DNA of 64,000 nt from Vibrio bivalvicida (GCF_001399455.2 NZ_LLEI02000021.1:186001-250000); one strand, 5' to 3'. Counted from the first letter of the stretch, positions 1 to 9,793 are shown. Notes: generated by a model from the sequence alone, not told the origin. Program-made: numbers and translations.

Positions 1-737
1 AAGTGGAAGGGGAGAAAGCGATTCATTGTGCAACGAATCTCGAAAGCCGATTAAGAGTGGTTAGCGCAGACCTTCACGCCAAAGAGTTAATCAGTAATGA
101 ACTCAAACGCTTTGGCTTGTTTGATGAATCTGGCGAGGTGGCTGTTTACTACCAAAGTGGCGGCAGCGCGATAGATAACAATTTGCCAGCGGTTCATATT
201 GATGACCAAATGAGCGTTATGATCACTGATTTAAATGCTTCAGTTCGCATTTCAGAAAAGCAGATAAAGCTGACCAAACCTTATGATATTTTCAGTCTGC
301 TTAGTGCCTTAGGCAGCCGAAGTGTGATGGTAGAACAAACGGATATACCGTTAAAAAAGAGTTCTGGCTTATCTGCTTTGATCGTGGAAGATATGCGAGT
401 TAATCAAATTGTCGCGCAGAAAATGTTGGAAACATTACAAGTAGAAACTATCACTGCAAACAATGGACAAGAGTGCCTAGATATCATTAAACAGCGCCAT
501 TTCGACATCATCTTCATGGATATTCAAATGCCAATTATGGATGGTATAGAAGCGTTAAAGAGAATCCGCCAAGATGATTTAGCGCCCGATACCGCAATCA
601 TTGCGCTGACGGCCAACACCTTCGATAAAGATGTACTGCATTATTTAGAGCTAGGTTTTAATGATGTTGTGCCTAAGCCTGTGCGTATGGACTTGGTGCA
701 GCGTATTTTGGACAAGTACGCGTCTGCGCCAACTTAG
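1..737 (+). CDS. Hybrid sensor histidine kinase, C-terminal part (receiver domain)
   Basis: The reading frame is open to the left edge, so this is the end of a longer protein; 244 residues are visible. Residues about 15-110 look like a degenerate receiver-type fold. Residues about 124-240 are a full response-regulator receiver domain: acidic pair in LIVEDM, phospho-acceptor Asp173 in FMDIQMP, the ALTAN switch segment and the conserved Lys225 in PKPV. This is the usual end of hybrid kinases that pass phosphate on through a receiver. No DNA-binding output domain follows before the stop. The kinase core and the sensed signal lie outside the window, so a stand-alone tandem receiver protein cannot be excluded. 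Confidence 0.75.
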   Translation, partial: VEGEKAIHCATNLESRLRVVSADLHAKELISNELKRFGLFDESGEVAVYYQSGGSAIDNNLPAVHIDDQMSVMITDLNASVRISEKQIKLTKPYDIFSLLSALGSRSVMVEQTDIPLKKSSGLSALIVEDMRVNQIVAQKMLETLQVETITANNGQECLDIIKQRHFDIIFMDIQMPIMDGIEALKRIRQDDLAPDTAIIALTANTFDKDVLHYLELGFNDVVPKPVRMDLVQRILDKYASAPT

Positions 738-950
738 GACTGACCTAAACCACTTCTGTGAAGATTAAAACGGTTGATCTGAAGTGTCGCTGTAGACATA
801 TTGATGCCAGTCTCTTGGTATTTCTTCATTACGGCAACGCCGCTATACACCCTAATAATTGTGATTTAATTCTAATTAATCGATTTGTTTGATAATTGAT
901 TAATCAGTTACTACTTTTTTATTAACTGTCGAAAAACTTGGGAGGCAGTT

Positions 951-2486
951 TTGAAAAAATTAAAAGTCGTATTTTTGGTGCAGGTCATTATCGCTTTGAC
1001 CTTAGTGTTACTAGTATCGGCATTCATTAAGTATCAAAGTTTTAAAGACAATTTATTAGTCGAACTGCAACACTCCGTAGAGAACACGACTCAGCGGATG
1101 ATGATCAGCTTGCCTAAAGCGGTGTGGGATTTTGATCTAGACTCTGCAACAGTCTCTATGTCTGCAGAGCTTAACTTACCAGAGATTTCTGCTATTCAGT
1201 TAATCGATAATGATGGTAATGATCTTTTGTTCTTAACTCAGACAATGTCGGGTGAAGAGCGAGAAACCGTTGTAGTAGAGAACAAGTCCCTATTTTCCGC
1301 TGAAAACGGTATCACAGAGAACCTAACATTTGTCGAATATGGGGAAGAAAACCCTGTAGGTAAGGTCACGGTCTATTTTGATACCCATGCTCTCGATGCC
1401 AAGCTTGCTGATTCATTAAAAACCAACATTATCGAGCTGATTATACTCGATATCATTCTGTCTATCGTGATTGTCGTTGCCTTGTCTATGACGGTTATTC
1501 GCCCTATTTCCGATCTTACGGAGGTGATTAAAGATCTAGCCTCTGGTGATGGTGACCTGACCAACAAATTAGCCCCCGCCAAGTATCGAGAATTTGCGGA
1601 AATTACCGATGGGATAAACAGTTTTACAGAATCACTTCGGGTGATTGTACAAGATGTGAATCAGTCCTCAGACAACCTTAAGGACAAGGCGCAAGCCAAT
1701 GGAGCAACCGCTAAAGCAAATGCTGAAAAACTGGAGATGCAAAAGCATCAGCTCACGACAGTTGCAGCAGCTGCTACGGAGTTAAATCAATCGGTCTCTA
1801 CCGTTGCTGATACGGCTTCAGAGACAGCGCAACAGGCTCATACAGCGACCTCCCTCGCTTCAAATGTTAATGATGCGATTGAAAGTTCTGCCAGCGATAT
1901 CATCAACATGCGAGAAGAGATGAATCATGTAAATGCGGAAATGCATATTTTGATTGATGAAGGGGAAAAAATTACCACGGTTCTCAACGTTATTAATGAT
2001 ATTTCTGAGCAGACCAATCTATTGGCGCTCAATGCTGCCATCGAAGCAGCAAGGGCTGGTGAACAAGGGCGAGGCTTCGCTGTTGTCGCCGATGAAGTAC
2101 GCAATCTGGCAGTGAAAACCAGTGAGTCGACCGAACAGATCCAAAAAAACATTTCTGCATTAGGTGCAGCAACTAAATCGGTTGAAGATGAGCTTACACG
2201 GATTGCAACATTACTAGAAAAGACGGCTACTCGGGTGAGTGAATCGCAAAGCTCTGTGAGTGAGGTGCAAAGCCTGATTACAATCATTTCAGATAGAAGT
2301 GGGCAAATATCTCAAGCGACTGACGAACAACGTATGGCAGTGGAAGAAATCAGTCAGGCGATTGTTGAGGCATCGGAGGCTACCAATGATGTTTCTTCGG
2401 GCGCGACTAAGAATGCAGAAAGGACAGAAGAAGTATTGAGCTTAAGTCAAAGTATTGCCAATCATATGGCTAAGTTCCGTACCTAA
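951..2486 (+). CDS. Methyl-accepting chemotaxis protein
   Basis: Chemoreceptor that would pass ligand signals to the CheA/CheW array. It starts at TTG, supported by GGAGG 9 bases upstream. Membrane segments lie at residues about 6-26 and 160-182, with a short periplasmic sensor between them that contains a PKAVWDFD motif typical of small Cache-like sensors. A HAMP region (about 183-235) and a long coiled coil follow. The coil carries the conserved hairpin tip ([18 protein letters not shown], then [15 protein letters not shown]). The length of 511 residues is normal for the class. A gene for a periplasmic binding protein follows after 21 bases and probably shares the transcript, so the receptor may sense that protein or its ligand. 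The ligand cannot be read from sequence. Confidence 0.93.
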   Translation: MKKLKVVFLVQVIIALTLVLLVSAFIKYQSFKDNLLVELQHSVENTTQRMMISLPKAVWDFDLDSATVSMSAELNLPEISAIQLIDNDGNDLLFLTQTMSGEERETVVVENKSLFSAENGITENLTFVEYGEENPVGKVTVYFDTHALDAKLADSLKTNIIELIILDIILSIVIVVALSMTVIRPISDLTEVIKDLASGDGDLTNKLAPAKYREFAEITDGINSFTESLRVIVQDVNQSSDNLKDKAQANGATAKANAEKLEMQKHQLTTVAAAATELNQSVSTVADTASETAQQAHTATSLASNVNDAIESSASDIINMREEMNHVNAEMHILIDEGEKITTVLNVINDISEQTNLLALNAAIEAARAGEQGRGFAVVADEVRNLAVKTSESTEQIQKNISALGAATKSVEDELTRIATLLEKTATRVSESQSSVSEVQSLITIISDRSGQISQATDEQRMAVEEISQAIVEASEATNDVSSGATKNAERTEEVLSLSQSIANHMAKFRT

Positions 2487-2507
2487 GATATAAACAGAGG
2501 ACATGTT

Positions 2508-3236
2508 ATGAGAAATCTCATCTTATTAGTGGTTAGCACATTATTATCTTTTGCTGTTAATGCAGCGGTGGTAACGGCTGCGCAAGACCCTTGGGCCCCA
2601 TTTGTTCAAAAGGATAAAGCCAATCCAGGAGTATCGGTTGAAATCATTACCGAAGCCTTTAAATCTCAGGGCCATAGCGTAGATTTTAAAATCATGCCTT
2701 GGACTCGAGCGCTCAATGAAGTCAAAAGTGGCAAGGTTGACGTCTTGGTTGCGACATGGTTTACCAATGAACGTACCTCATTCTTGAAGTACAGCGAGCC
2801 CTACTTAGAAAACTCTCTAAAATTTATCATGCGTAAGGGCGAAGGATTCGAGTACAACGGTTTGGACAGTTTATCAGGCAAAACTGTGGGAATTATTCGC
2901 AATTATGGCTATGGTGATGAGTTTTTAGCAGCGACTAACTTTAAAAAACCTGAAGCTAATGACTTGGTCGCTAATGCCAAAAAGTTGATGGCAAAACGTG
3001 TGGATTTGACCCTAGAAGATGAACTCGTTGCTAAATCCACCTTATCTGGCGCAGGTATGAACTTAGACGATTTTGATTTCACCAACAATGCCTTGTCAGT
3101 TAACCCGCTGCACGTTACTTCGGGTTTAGCAAACCCAAATCATGCAGAGTACATTGAGGCGTTTAATAAAGGGCTAGCCGAGATAAAAGCCAACGGTACG
3201 TTTGACAAGATATTAGCTAAGTACGGCATTAAATAG
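2508..3236 (+). CDS. Periplasmic solute-binding protein, family 3 (amino-acid type)
   Basis: Secreted binding protein of 242 residues with a signal peptide (hydrophobic residues 3-19, likely cleavage after AVNA). The mature part has the two-lobed SBP family 3 pattern: PWAPF near the start, MPWTRALNEVKSGKVDVLVATW in the first lobe, and SGKTVGIIRNYGYG in the second. Such proteins bind amino acids or other small polar ligands. No ABC permease or ATPase gene lies next to it. It follows the chemoreceptor by 21 bases and ends at a strong terminator, so a role in presenting ligand to the receptor is inferred. The ligand is unknown. Confidence 0.82.
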   Translation: MRNLILLVVSTLLSFAVNAAVVTAAQDPWAPFVQKDKANPGVSVEIITEAFKSQGHSVDFKIMPWTRALNEVKSGKVDVLVATWFTNERTSFLKYSEPYLENSLKFIMRKGEGFEYNGLDSLSGKTVGIIRNYGYGDEFLAATNFKKPEANDLVANAKKLMAKRVDLTLEDELVAKSTLSGAGMNLDDFDFTNNALSVNPLHVTSGLANPNHAEYIEAFNKGLAEIKANGTFDKILAKYGIK

Positions 3237-3256
3237 AGATACCTGCTTGGCTAATA

Positions 3257-3285
3257 AAAACGCTCCCATCAACCGGGAGCGTTTT
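3257..3285. terminator. Bidirectional rho-independent terminator
   Basis: Perfect 11-bp stem AAAACGCTCCC / GGGAGCGTTTT with a 7-base loop. It lies between the convergent binding-protein gene and guaD and has A/T tracts on both sides, so it can serve both strands. Confidence 0.85.
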
Positions 3286-3316
3286 CTATTTGGAGCGATA
3301 TTAGTTTGCTTCCACT

Positions 3317-4654
3317 TTAGCTAGCGAACTTCTTTCCGTCTATCTGCCCTTTGGCATCATACGCTTTCTCACCGTAGATAAAGGTTTCGCACACTGTTCT
3401 ATCGTCCCCTAAGCTCATCAGGACGAACAGTTTCTCTTCAAGGGTCGTTGCTTGGTTCATTCGGAAACGCATTAATTGAGTTGCATGTAGGTCGAGGACG
3501 ACAAAGTCGGCTTCTTTACCCACTTCAAGGTTGCCTATCTTGTCCTCCAAGTGGAGTGAACGAGCACCGCCTAATGTTGCGAGGAAGAGAGACTTAAGTG
3601 GATGCAGTTTCTCTTGTTGAAGCTGCATTATCTTATACGCTTCACTCATGGTCTGAAGAATCGAGAAGCTGGTTCCGGCTCCGACGTCAGTTCCCATCCC
3701 GACTCTTACGCCATGCTCTTCTAGTTTAGGTAGTTTAAACAGGCCCGAACCTAAGAAAAGGTTAGACGTAGGGCAAAAAGCGATGGCTGATTCCGTGTCG
3801 GCAAGGCGCTGGCACTCACAATCAGACAGGTGTATCCCATGCGCGAATACCGAGCGCTTGTGCAGTAAACCATAGTGGTCATAGACATCGAGATAAGAAT
3901 CTCGTTCAGGGAATAGGTCCAGTACCCATTCGATCTCTTTCTTGTTCTCTGAAAGATGAGTGTGCATATACACATCTGGGTACTCTTCGAGCAGGTTACC
4001 CACAGTGGCTAGCTGTTCAGGTGTGCTAGTGGGAGCAAATCGAGGAGTAACAGCATAAAGCAGTCGCCCGCGATTGTGCCATTTTTCAATCAGTTCTTTT
4101 GATGCTTCATATCCAGATTCGGGCGTATCGGTTAGGTAGTCAGGCGCGTTTCTATCCATCAATACCTTGCCTGCAATCATGCGTAGGTTACGACGTTCCG
4201 CTTCACCAAAAAATACGTCTACCGACTCTTTATGTACCGTACCAAATACGAGGGCTGTAGTAGTCCCGTTGCTTGCCAGTTCATCAAAAAACAACTTAGC
4301 GACCTTGAGTGCGTAAATTGGATTCTTAAAACGGCGCTCTTCTGGGAAGGTGTAGTTTTCTAGCCAGTCGAGCAGTTGTTCACCGTATGAAGCGATCATA
4401 CCCGTTTGCGGGTAGTGAATATGGGTATCGATAAACCCAGAGGTAATCAGCTTGTCTTCGTACTCGGTAATATTGAGGTCTTTGGGTTGGCGAGCGAGCA
4501 CTTCTTCGGTTTCACCAATATCTACAATATGCCCGTCTTCGACAACGATGATACCGTCATCAAAGAATTGATATGAATTGTCCAGTCCGACATCTTTCGG
4601 ATCCGCGATACTGTGCAAAATTGCTGCACGATAAGCGTTGCGTTGCGTTGTCAT
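3317..4654 (-). CDS. guaD: Guanine deaminase
   Basis: Hydrolyses guanine to xanthine and ammonia in the cytoplasm, feeding the xanthine dehydrogenase encoded upstream. The 445-residue protein shows amidohydrolase metal-site motifs: FIDTHIHYPQTG, THLSEN, FAHGIHL and GMGTDVGAGTS. The ATG is chosen because AAGGAAG lies just upstream; a TTG six codons earlier is less likely. It is the last gene of a block with xdhC, xdhB and xdhA and sits 41 bases after xdhC, which supports a purine catabolic role. It ends at the terminator shared with the opposing gene. Confidence 0.93.
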   Translation of the reverse strand: MTTQRNAYRAAILHSIADPKDVGLDNSYQFFDDGIIVVEDGHIVDIGETEEVLARQPKDLNITEYEDKLITSGFIDTHIHYPQTGMIASYGEQLLDWLENYTFPEERRFKNPIYALKVAKLFFDELASNGTTTALVFGTVHKESVDVFFGEAERRNLRMIAGKVLMDRNAPDYLTDTPESGYEASKELIEKWHNRGRLLYAVTPRFAPTSTPEQLATVGNLLEEYPDVYMHTHLSENKKEIEWVLDLFPERDSYLDVYDHYGLLHKRSVFAHGIHLSDCECQRLADTESAIAFCPTSNLFLGSGLFKLPKLEEHGVRVGMGTDVGAGTSFSILQTMSEAYKIMQLQQEKLHPLKSLFLATLGGARSLHLEDKIGNLEVGKEADFVVLDLHATQLMRFRMNQATTLEEKLFVLMSLGDDRTVCETFIYGEKAYDAKGQIDGKKFAS

Positions 4655-4695
4655 TTTTACTTCCTTTTTCAACCCAAATTAAACGGCTGATTGGG

Positions 4696-5547
4696 TTAGG
4701 CGATTTTCTCTTCCAGTGGCGAATCGCTCATATGATTACTTTTACTGTGTGCCGTAGGGCGCTTTTCTTCAAGTGGAATGCCCTGATAGTGTGCGATTAG
4801 TTCACCTGCAACCGATACCGCGATTTCTGCCGGATGCTTGCCATTCACCATGCTGACGCCAATGGGGCAAATCATAGTGTTGATCTGTGCATCACTGTAA
4901 CCACGCTGGGCTAAGCGCATATCAAATTTCTTGCGTTTAGTCAGTGAACCAATCATGCCGAAATAGACGCTGTCGTCTCGGTCAATAATGGCTCTAGTCA
5001 GTTCAAAATCGAGTTGATGATTGTGAGTCATGACTAAGTAGTAACTGTTCGGTGGCAAATCTCGTACCTCCGCTACCGGATCATCGGTGACTAACTTAGT
5101 CACATTGCGTGGCAGTTCTTCAGGGAAAACATCATCACGCTCATCAATCCAAGTCACTCGGAAAGGAAGAGTTGAGACGATATGTAAAAGGGCTTTGGCG
5201 ACATGGCCTGCTCCAAACACAACCAGATGTTTTTGCGCGGTGCCAATAGGTTCAAAGCTCAGTGTTGCCATTCCGCCACAACACTGGCCCAGGCGGGCAC
5301 CAAGATTAAAGCGTTCTACTTTGAGTGAGCGTTCACCTGCGATCAGCATCTCTCGAGCCATTTTGGTCGCGACATGCTCAAGATGACCACCACCTATAGT
5401 GGCAATTAACCTGTCACGTGTGACAAGCATTTTGGTGCCTGCATCCCTTGGCACAGAGCCTCGGTCTTCCAATACAGTCACCATCACGCACGGTTCGCTG
5501 TTTTTCTCTAGTTGTGCCAGTTCATGAATCCAATTGTCCTTAAACAT
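4696..5547 (-). CDS. xdhC: Xanthine dehydrogenase accessory protein XdhC
   Basis: Maturation factor that binds molybdenum cofactor, promotes its sulfuration and delivers it to XdhB; not part of the mature enzyme. The 283-residue protein has the family's N-terminal XdhC/CoxI domain with GGGHLEH and the cysteine motif GQCCGG, then a Rossmann-like C-terminal domain starting VVFGAGHVAKAL and containing FGMIGS. AAGGAGAG precedes the ATG. The gene lies between xdhB and guaD; the gap to xdhB (169 bases) holds a palindromic repeat element. Confidence 0.93.
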   Translation of the reverse strand: MFKDNWIHELAQLEKNSEPCVMVTVLEDRGSVPRDAGTKMLVTRDRLIATIGGGHLEHVATKMAREMLIAGERSLKVERFNLGARLGQCCGGMATLSFEPIGTAQKHLVVFGAGHVAKALLHIVSTLPFRVTWIDERDDVFPEELPRNVTKLVTDDPVAEVRDLPPNSYYLVMTHNHQLDFELTRAIIDRDDSVYFGMIGSLTKRKKFDMRLAQRGYSDAQINTMICPIGVSMVNGKHPAEIAVSVAGELIAHYQGIPLEEKRPTAHSKSNHMSDSPLEEKIA

Positions 5548-5573
5548 ACGTCTCTCCTTGAACTATTTATCTT

Positions 5574-5712
5574 GTCGTCATTCTCGGCAACAAGGACTCT
5601 TTAACCATTGTCATCCTCAAGATCGAGGAACGGGAGAGTAGGGGATCTCTTATAGATAGTGCTGATTTTAAGAGATTCCCTACTCCTTCCTTCGTCAGTC
5701 GATGGAATGACG
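5574..5712. repeat. Palindromic intergenic repeat element (REP-like)
   Basis: Fills most of the xdhB-xdhC gap. It contains a 17-bp inverted repeat with one mismatch (5636-5652 against 5669-5685, GAGTAGGGGATCTCTTA type) and outer arms built from GTCATTC / GAATGACG. A shared word GTCATCCTCAAGA (5610-5622) recurs in a decayed copy at 9864-9876. Elements of this style are common between genes in vibrios. In the transcript it would fold into a long hairpin and could affect xdhC expression or mRNA stability. Confidence 0.65.
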
Positions 5713-5716
5713 TTGG

Positions 5717-8101
5717 TTAGGCTTTCTCTGCTTGCTCTGGTGCCGTTTGTGGCTGGCTCACTTTCGCAATTGCCATCAATACCCGTTCTGGTGTTGCTGG
5801 TGTATCCAACTTAGGAACCGCTCCCTCGACGGCGATAGAGGCAATCGCATCTTTCAATGCACTCCAAACAGACATACCTAACATGAACGGCGGCTCACCG
5901 ACGGCTTTTGAATTAAATACCGTATCTTCTGGGTTCGCTCGGTTTTCCAGCAAGTGGGTATGGAACTCAATTGGCATATCTGCAATCGCCGGGATCTTGT
6001 AGCTTGCAGGGCCATTGGTCATTAAGCGGCCTTGCTCATTCCAGATTAACTCTTCGGTGGTTAACCAACCGACACCTTGTAGGAAACCGCCTTCAATCTG
6101 ACCGATATCAATGGCAGGGTTTAGCGAAGCACCTACATCATGCAGAATGTCTGCGCGTAGGATCTTGTACTCACCCGTTAAGGTATCAACGATCACTTCC
6201 GAGCAAGAGGCTCCGTAAGCAAAGTAGTAGAATGGGCGACCGCGAGCTTTTTCATGATCGTAGTAGATCTTCGGAGTACGGTAGAAGCCTGTGCTCGATA
6301 GCGATACTTGGTTGAAGTAAGCCAATTGAACAAAGGATTCGAAGGTCATGATTTCATCACGGATCATGATCATACCGTTTTTGAATACCACCTCTTCTGG
6401 CGTTACCTTAAAGTGACTAGAAGCGAAATCAATCAAGCGCTGCTTAATGGTTAGTGCGGCATTTTGCGCGGCTTTACCATTGAGGTCGGCGCCCGATGAG
6501 GCTGCTGTTGGCGATGTGTTCGGTACTTTGTCGGTATTGGTAGCGGTGATTTGGATACGTTCAACATCAACTTGGAACTCCTGTGCAACAATTTGTGCCA
6601 CTTTGATATTCAAGCCTTGTCCCATCTCTGTCCCACCGTGATTCAAATGAATACTGCCATCGGTGTAGATGTGAATGAGCGCGCCAGCCTGATTGAGGAA
6701 AGTCGCCGTGAACGAGATACCAAATTTCACTGGAGTGATCGCCAAGCCTTTCTTCAAGATAGGGCTCTGCTTGTTGAACTCGGCAATCGCTTTACGGCGA
6801 GCGTGGTAGTCACTGCTTTGTTCTAGCTGCTCTGTGATCTCTGGTAAGAAGTTATCTTCAACCTTTTGGTAGTAGTGAGTGACGTCACGTCCTTCCCCAC
6901 CGTAGTAGTTGGCTTTGCGTACTTCGAGTGGGTCTTTGCCTAAGTAGCGGGCAATTTCATCCATGATGTGTTCAATGGTCATCATACCTTGCGGGCCACC
7001 AAAACCACGATAGGCCGTATTTGAGGCAGTATTGGTTTTACAGCGATGGCCTGTGACCGTTGCATCACCTAGGTAGTAGGCGTTGTCTGAGTGAAACATT
7101 GCGCGGTCAACAATCGAGCTCGATAGATCTGGTGAGTAACCACAGTTACCTGCAACGATGATCTCTGAGCCTTGAATGACGCCATTATCATCAAAACCAA
7201 TTTTATATTGGTTGTAGAATGGGTGACGCTTGCCCGTCATGGTCATATCTTCTGCACGTGGTAGACGCATCTTAGTTGGCCGCTTGGTGAGATGGGCAAT
7301 CACAGCCGCCATACATGCTGGCGCTGCTGCTTGGGTTTCTTTGCCACCAAAACCACCACCCATACGGCGCATGTCAATCACGACTTTGTGCATAGGTACG
7401 CCAAGAACTTCAGCAACTAGCTTTTGTACTTCAGTTGGGTTTTGCGTTGAGGTGTATACGATCATACCGCCATCTTCGGTCGGCATAACGCTACTAACCT
7501 GAGTTTCAAGGTAGAAATGCTCTTGACCGCCAATCTCTAAATCACCTTCAATGATGTGTTTAGCATTAGCAAGTGCTGCTGCCGAGTCACCACGTTTTTG
7601 CTGGTGGCTTTCAGTCACAAATAGCTCTTTTTCTAGTGCTTCTTTGACATCCAGAACCGGTGGCAGTGCTTCATACTCAACAATGGCGGCTTGCGCGGCT
7701 TTGCGCGCGGTTTCCATGTCGTTCGCCGCAACTGCTAGTACAGGTTGTCCATAATATTGTACGAGCCCATCAGCAAGCAGTGGATCACCGGGTAGTATGG
7801 CGCCGATATCAAGTTGCCCAGGTATGTCTTCATGGGTAATGGCAATTGCCACGCCTTCGAATTCATAACATGGAGACACATCAAGCTTGGTAATTTTCGC
7901 ATGAGCCTGGGTACTCAAACGGGCATACACATGCAGTTGATTTGGGAATTCAAGGCGGTCATCAATATAGACCGCTTCACCGGTTACCTGCTTTGGGGCG
8001 CTGTCGTGTTTTACGCTTTTACCAACGCCAGTTTTGAGATCCTGCTTTACGATGGCGACCATCTCGTCATGAGATAGGGTCTGATGGTGTGCGTTAGACA
8101 T
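5717..8101 (-). CDS. xdhB: Xanthine dehydrogenase, molybdopterin-binding subunit
   Basis: Catalytic large subunit that hydroxylates hypoxanthine and xanthine at the molybdenum centre, ending in urate. At 794 residues it matches bacterial XdhB. The aldehyde oxidase/xanthine dehydrogenase hammerhead domain is N-terminal (EAVYIDDR onward). Cofactor and substrate motifs follow: RRMGGGFGGKE, AYRGFGGPQG, GGTEMGQGLN and, near the end, the conserved active-site segment KAVGEPPFML with its Glu. Its start overlaps the stop of xdhA by 8 bases, so the two subunits are probably translationally coupled. Confidence 0.95.
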   Translation of the reverse strand: MSNAHHQTLSHDEMVAIVKQDLKTGVGKSVKHDSAPKQVTGEAVYIDDRLEFPNQLHVYARLSTQAHAKITKLDVSPCYEFEGVAIAITHEDIPGQLDIGAILPGDPLLADGLVQYYGQPVLAVAANDMETARKAAQAAIVEYEALPPVLDVKEALEKELFVTESHQQKRGDSAAALANAKHIIEGDLEIGGQEHFYLETQVSSVMPTEDGGMIVYTSTQNPTEVQKLVAEVLGVPMHKVVIDMRRMGGGFGGKETQAAAPACMAAVIAHLTKRPTKMRLPRAEDMTMTGKRHPFYNQYKIGFDDNGVIQGSEIIVAGNCGYSPDLSSSIVDRAMFHSDNAYYLGDATVTGHRCKTNTASNTAYRGFGGPQGMMTIEHIMDEIARYLGKDPLEVRKANYYGGEGRDVTHYYQKVEDNFLPEITEQLEQSSDYHARRKAIAEFNKQSPILKKGLAITPVKFGISFTATFLNQAGALIHIYTDGSIHLNHGGTEMGQGLNIKVAQIVAQEFQVDVERIQITATNTDKVPNTSPTAASSGADLNGKAAQNAALTIKQRLIDFASSHFKVTPEEVVFKNGMIMIRDEIMTFESFVQLAYFNQVSLSSTGFYRTPKIYYDHEKARGRPFYYFAYGASCSEVIVDTLTGEYKILRADILHDVGASLNPAIDIGQIEGGFLQGVGWLTTEELIWNEQGRLMTNGPASYKIPAIADMPIEFHTHLLENRANPEDTVFNSKAVGEPPFMLGMSVWSALKDAIASIAVEGAVPKLDTPATPERVLMAIAKVSQPQTAPEQAEKA

Positions 8102-9539
8102 AAGACGTTACCCTCGTTTCAATCTGGTTGTTTTGATGGTTCTGCTCGATAAAGAAACGGCGCAGCATGTTAGCGGCGGTCATAGAGCGATACTCTTTGC
8201 TGGCGCGGAAGTCAGACAGCGGCTCAAAATCGCTGTATATCTCTTTCATTGCTTTATCGATAGTCTCTTGTGTCCAGCTTTGACCAATTAAGGCTGCTTC
8301 ACAGTTCGAAGCGCGTTTTGGTGTTGCTGCCATTCCACCAAAGGCAATACGAGCGTCTATTACTTTGTTGTCTTCGATCTGGATATTGAACGCCCCACAT
8401 ACTGCTGATATATCGTCATCTAAGCGCTTAGAAAGTTTGTATGCACGGAAAGTGTCATTGCTCTTCGGTTTAGGAATAATGACTTGTTCAATAAACTCAC
8501 TTTCTTGCTGAGCTGTCACCTTGTAGCTGATGAAGTAATCTTCAATCGGAAGGATTCTTGATTGCTTACCACGGCGCAGTTTAACCTGAGCATTGAGGGC
8601 GATAAGAAGTGGTGGCGCGTCTCCGATTGGTGAAGCGTTACCAATATTGCCGCCAAGCGTACCTTGGTTGCGTACTTGCAGTGATGCGAAGCGATGTAGC
8701 AGTTCGCCGAAATCAGAGTAGTGGTGGGTCAGCAGTTGGTAAGCATCGCTAATCGCCACGTTGGCACCAATGTGTAGGGCATCTTCGCTCTCTGCGCAGA
8801 CCTTCATGTCTTTAACAAGGTTGACGTTGATTAGTGTTTCGATTTCTCGGTGAAATTGAGTCACTTCTAGCGCCAAGTCGGTACCGCCAGCAACCAATTT
8901 TGCCTTAGGATTTGCAGCGTAAATTTCTGCTAGCTCATCGACGCTACGCGGAAGGTACGCGGTCAAGTTTCCATGACTTAAGCTAGCTGGTTGTTCTTGC
9001 AAGGTTTGTAGTCTCGCGACAGTTTTCTTCTCAAGCTCAACAAACTGATCCATTAGTGGCTCGTTTGAAACCAGTGACAAGGCAGCATCTACGATAGGGC
9101 GATAACCCGTACAGCGACATAGATTGCCAGCCAGTGATTCCATGACATCTTCTTTGTTCGCTGCTGGTTTGTTCTTACTTAGAGCGAACATGGACATGAT
9201 AAAGCCCGGAGTACAGTAACCACATTGAGAACCATGAAAGTCCACCATGGCTTGCTGTGTTGGGTGCAGTTTGTTCTTGTTCTGCAAGTCTTCGACGGTA
9301 ATAAGCTGCTTACCATGAAGGCTAGAGACGAACGTCAAACAAGAGTTAACAGAGCGGTACTGAAGTTTTCCTTCGATGACTTCACCCAGTACAACGGTAC
9401 AGGCTCCACAGTCACCTGAACCACATCCTTCTTTAGTACCGGTTTTTTGTACATGTGTTCTCAGGTACTGAAGCACTGTCATGTTAGGTGACAGCTCACT
9501 TTCTTGTTTGAGTTCTTGATTGAGTAGGAAAGTAATCAA
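8094..9539 (-). CDS. xdhA: Xanthine dehydrogenase, iron-sulfur/FAD subunit
   Basis: Electron-transfer subunit carrying two [2Fe-2S] clusters and FAD. The first cluster motif is GCGSGDCGACTVVLG and the second CGYCTPGF...GNLCRCTGYRP. The FAD-binding domain follows from about residue 185 (KLVAGGTDLALEV, GGNIGNASPIGDAPP). The start chosen is TTG (LITFLLNQEL) because AAGGAGG lies 4 bases upstream; an ATG 38 codons earlier would add a sequence unlike the family, giving a 481-residue product here. First gene of the xdhA-xdhB-xdhC-guaD run. Two palindromes just upstream suggest repression by the neighbouring GntR-type protein. Confidence 0.93.
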   Translation of the reverse strand: MITFLLNQELKQESELSPNMTVLQYLRTHVQKTGTKEGCGSGDCGACTVVLGEVIEGKLQYRSVNSCLTFVSSLHGKQLITVEDLQNKNKLHPTQQAMVDFHGSQCGYCTPGFIMSMFALSKNKPAANKEDVMESLAGNLCRCTGYRPIVDAALSLVSNEPLMDQFVELEKKTVARLQTLQEQPASLSHGNLTAYLPRSVDELAEIYAANPKAKLVAGGTDLALEVTQFHREIETLINVNLVKDMKVCAESEDALHIGANVAISDAYQLLTHHYSDFGELLHRFASLQVRNQGTLGGNIGNASPIGDAPPLLIALNAQVKLRRGKQSRILPIEDYFISYKVTAQQESEFIEQVIIPKPKSNDTFRAYKLSKRLDDDISAVCGAFNIQIEDNKVIDARIAFGGMAATPKRASNCEAALIGQSWTQETIDKAMKEIYSDFEPLSDFRASKEYRSMTAANMLRRFFIEQNHQNNQIETRVTSYV

Positions 9540-9583
9540 GAGACCTCCTTGTGCATTGACACTACTGTTCTGATGTTGTTTTC

Positions 9584-9626
9584 TGACCTTGTGGTCAATA
9601 ATTGGATAATTTGACCATAAGGTCAA
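9584..9626. promoter_or_regulatory. Tandem palindromic operators upstream of xdhA
   Basis: Two perfect inverted repeats: TGACC-TTGT-GGTCA (9584-9597) and TTGACC-ATAA-GGTCAA (9611-9626). Their centres are 28 bp apart. They lie 45-87 bases upstream of the xdhA start. The shared half-site with a 4-base spacer is the kind of site bound by dimeric GntR/FCD regulators, and such a gene lies next door (10008-10739). Binding itself is inferred. Confidence 0.6.
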
Positions 9627-9793
9627 CTTTATTTTTACAAAAATGCAACACAAAAAAAGTGCGTTTTAGGCGCTTCCAAATAGAGGTGTTTTCGCTAAGT
9701 TTATGATTATTAGGATAAATGTACGTAATCTTTGAGTGGGAAATCTTTACGTAAAGAAAATTAATATTGTGTTTTTTATTGTGTACAATCTGC

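Noticed and set aside
738..950. Possible sigma-28 (flagellar) promoter before the chemoreceptor, with a GCCGCTAT block near 839-846
   Set aside because: No TAAA box lies 14-16 bases upstream, so the match to the sigma-28 consensus is only partial.
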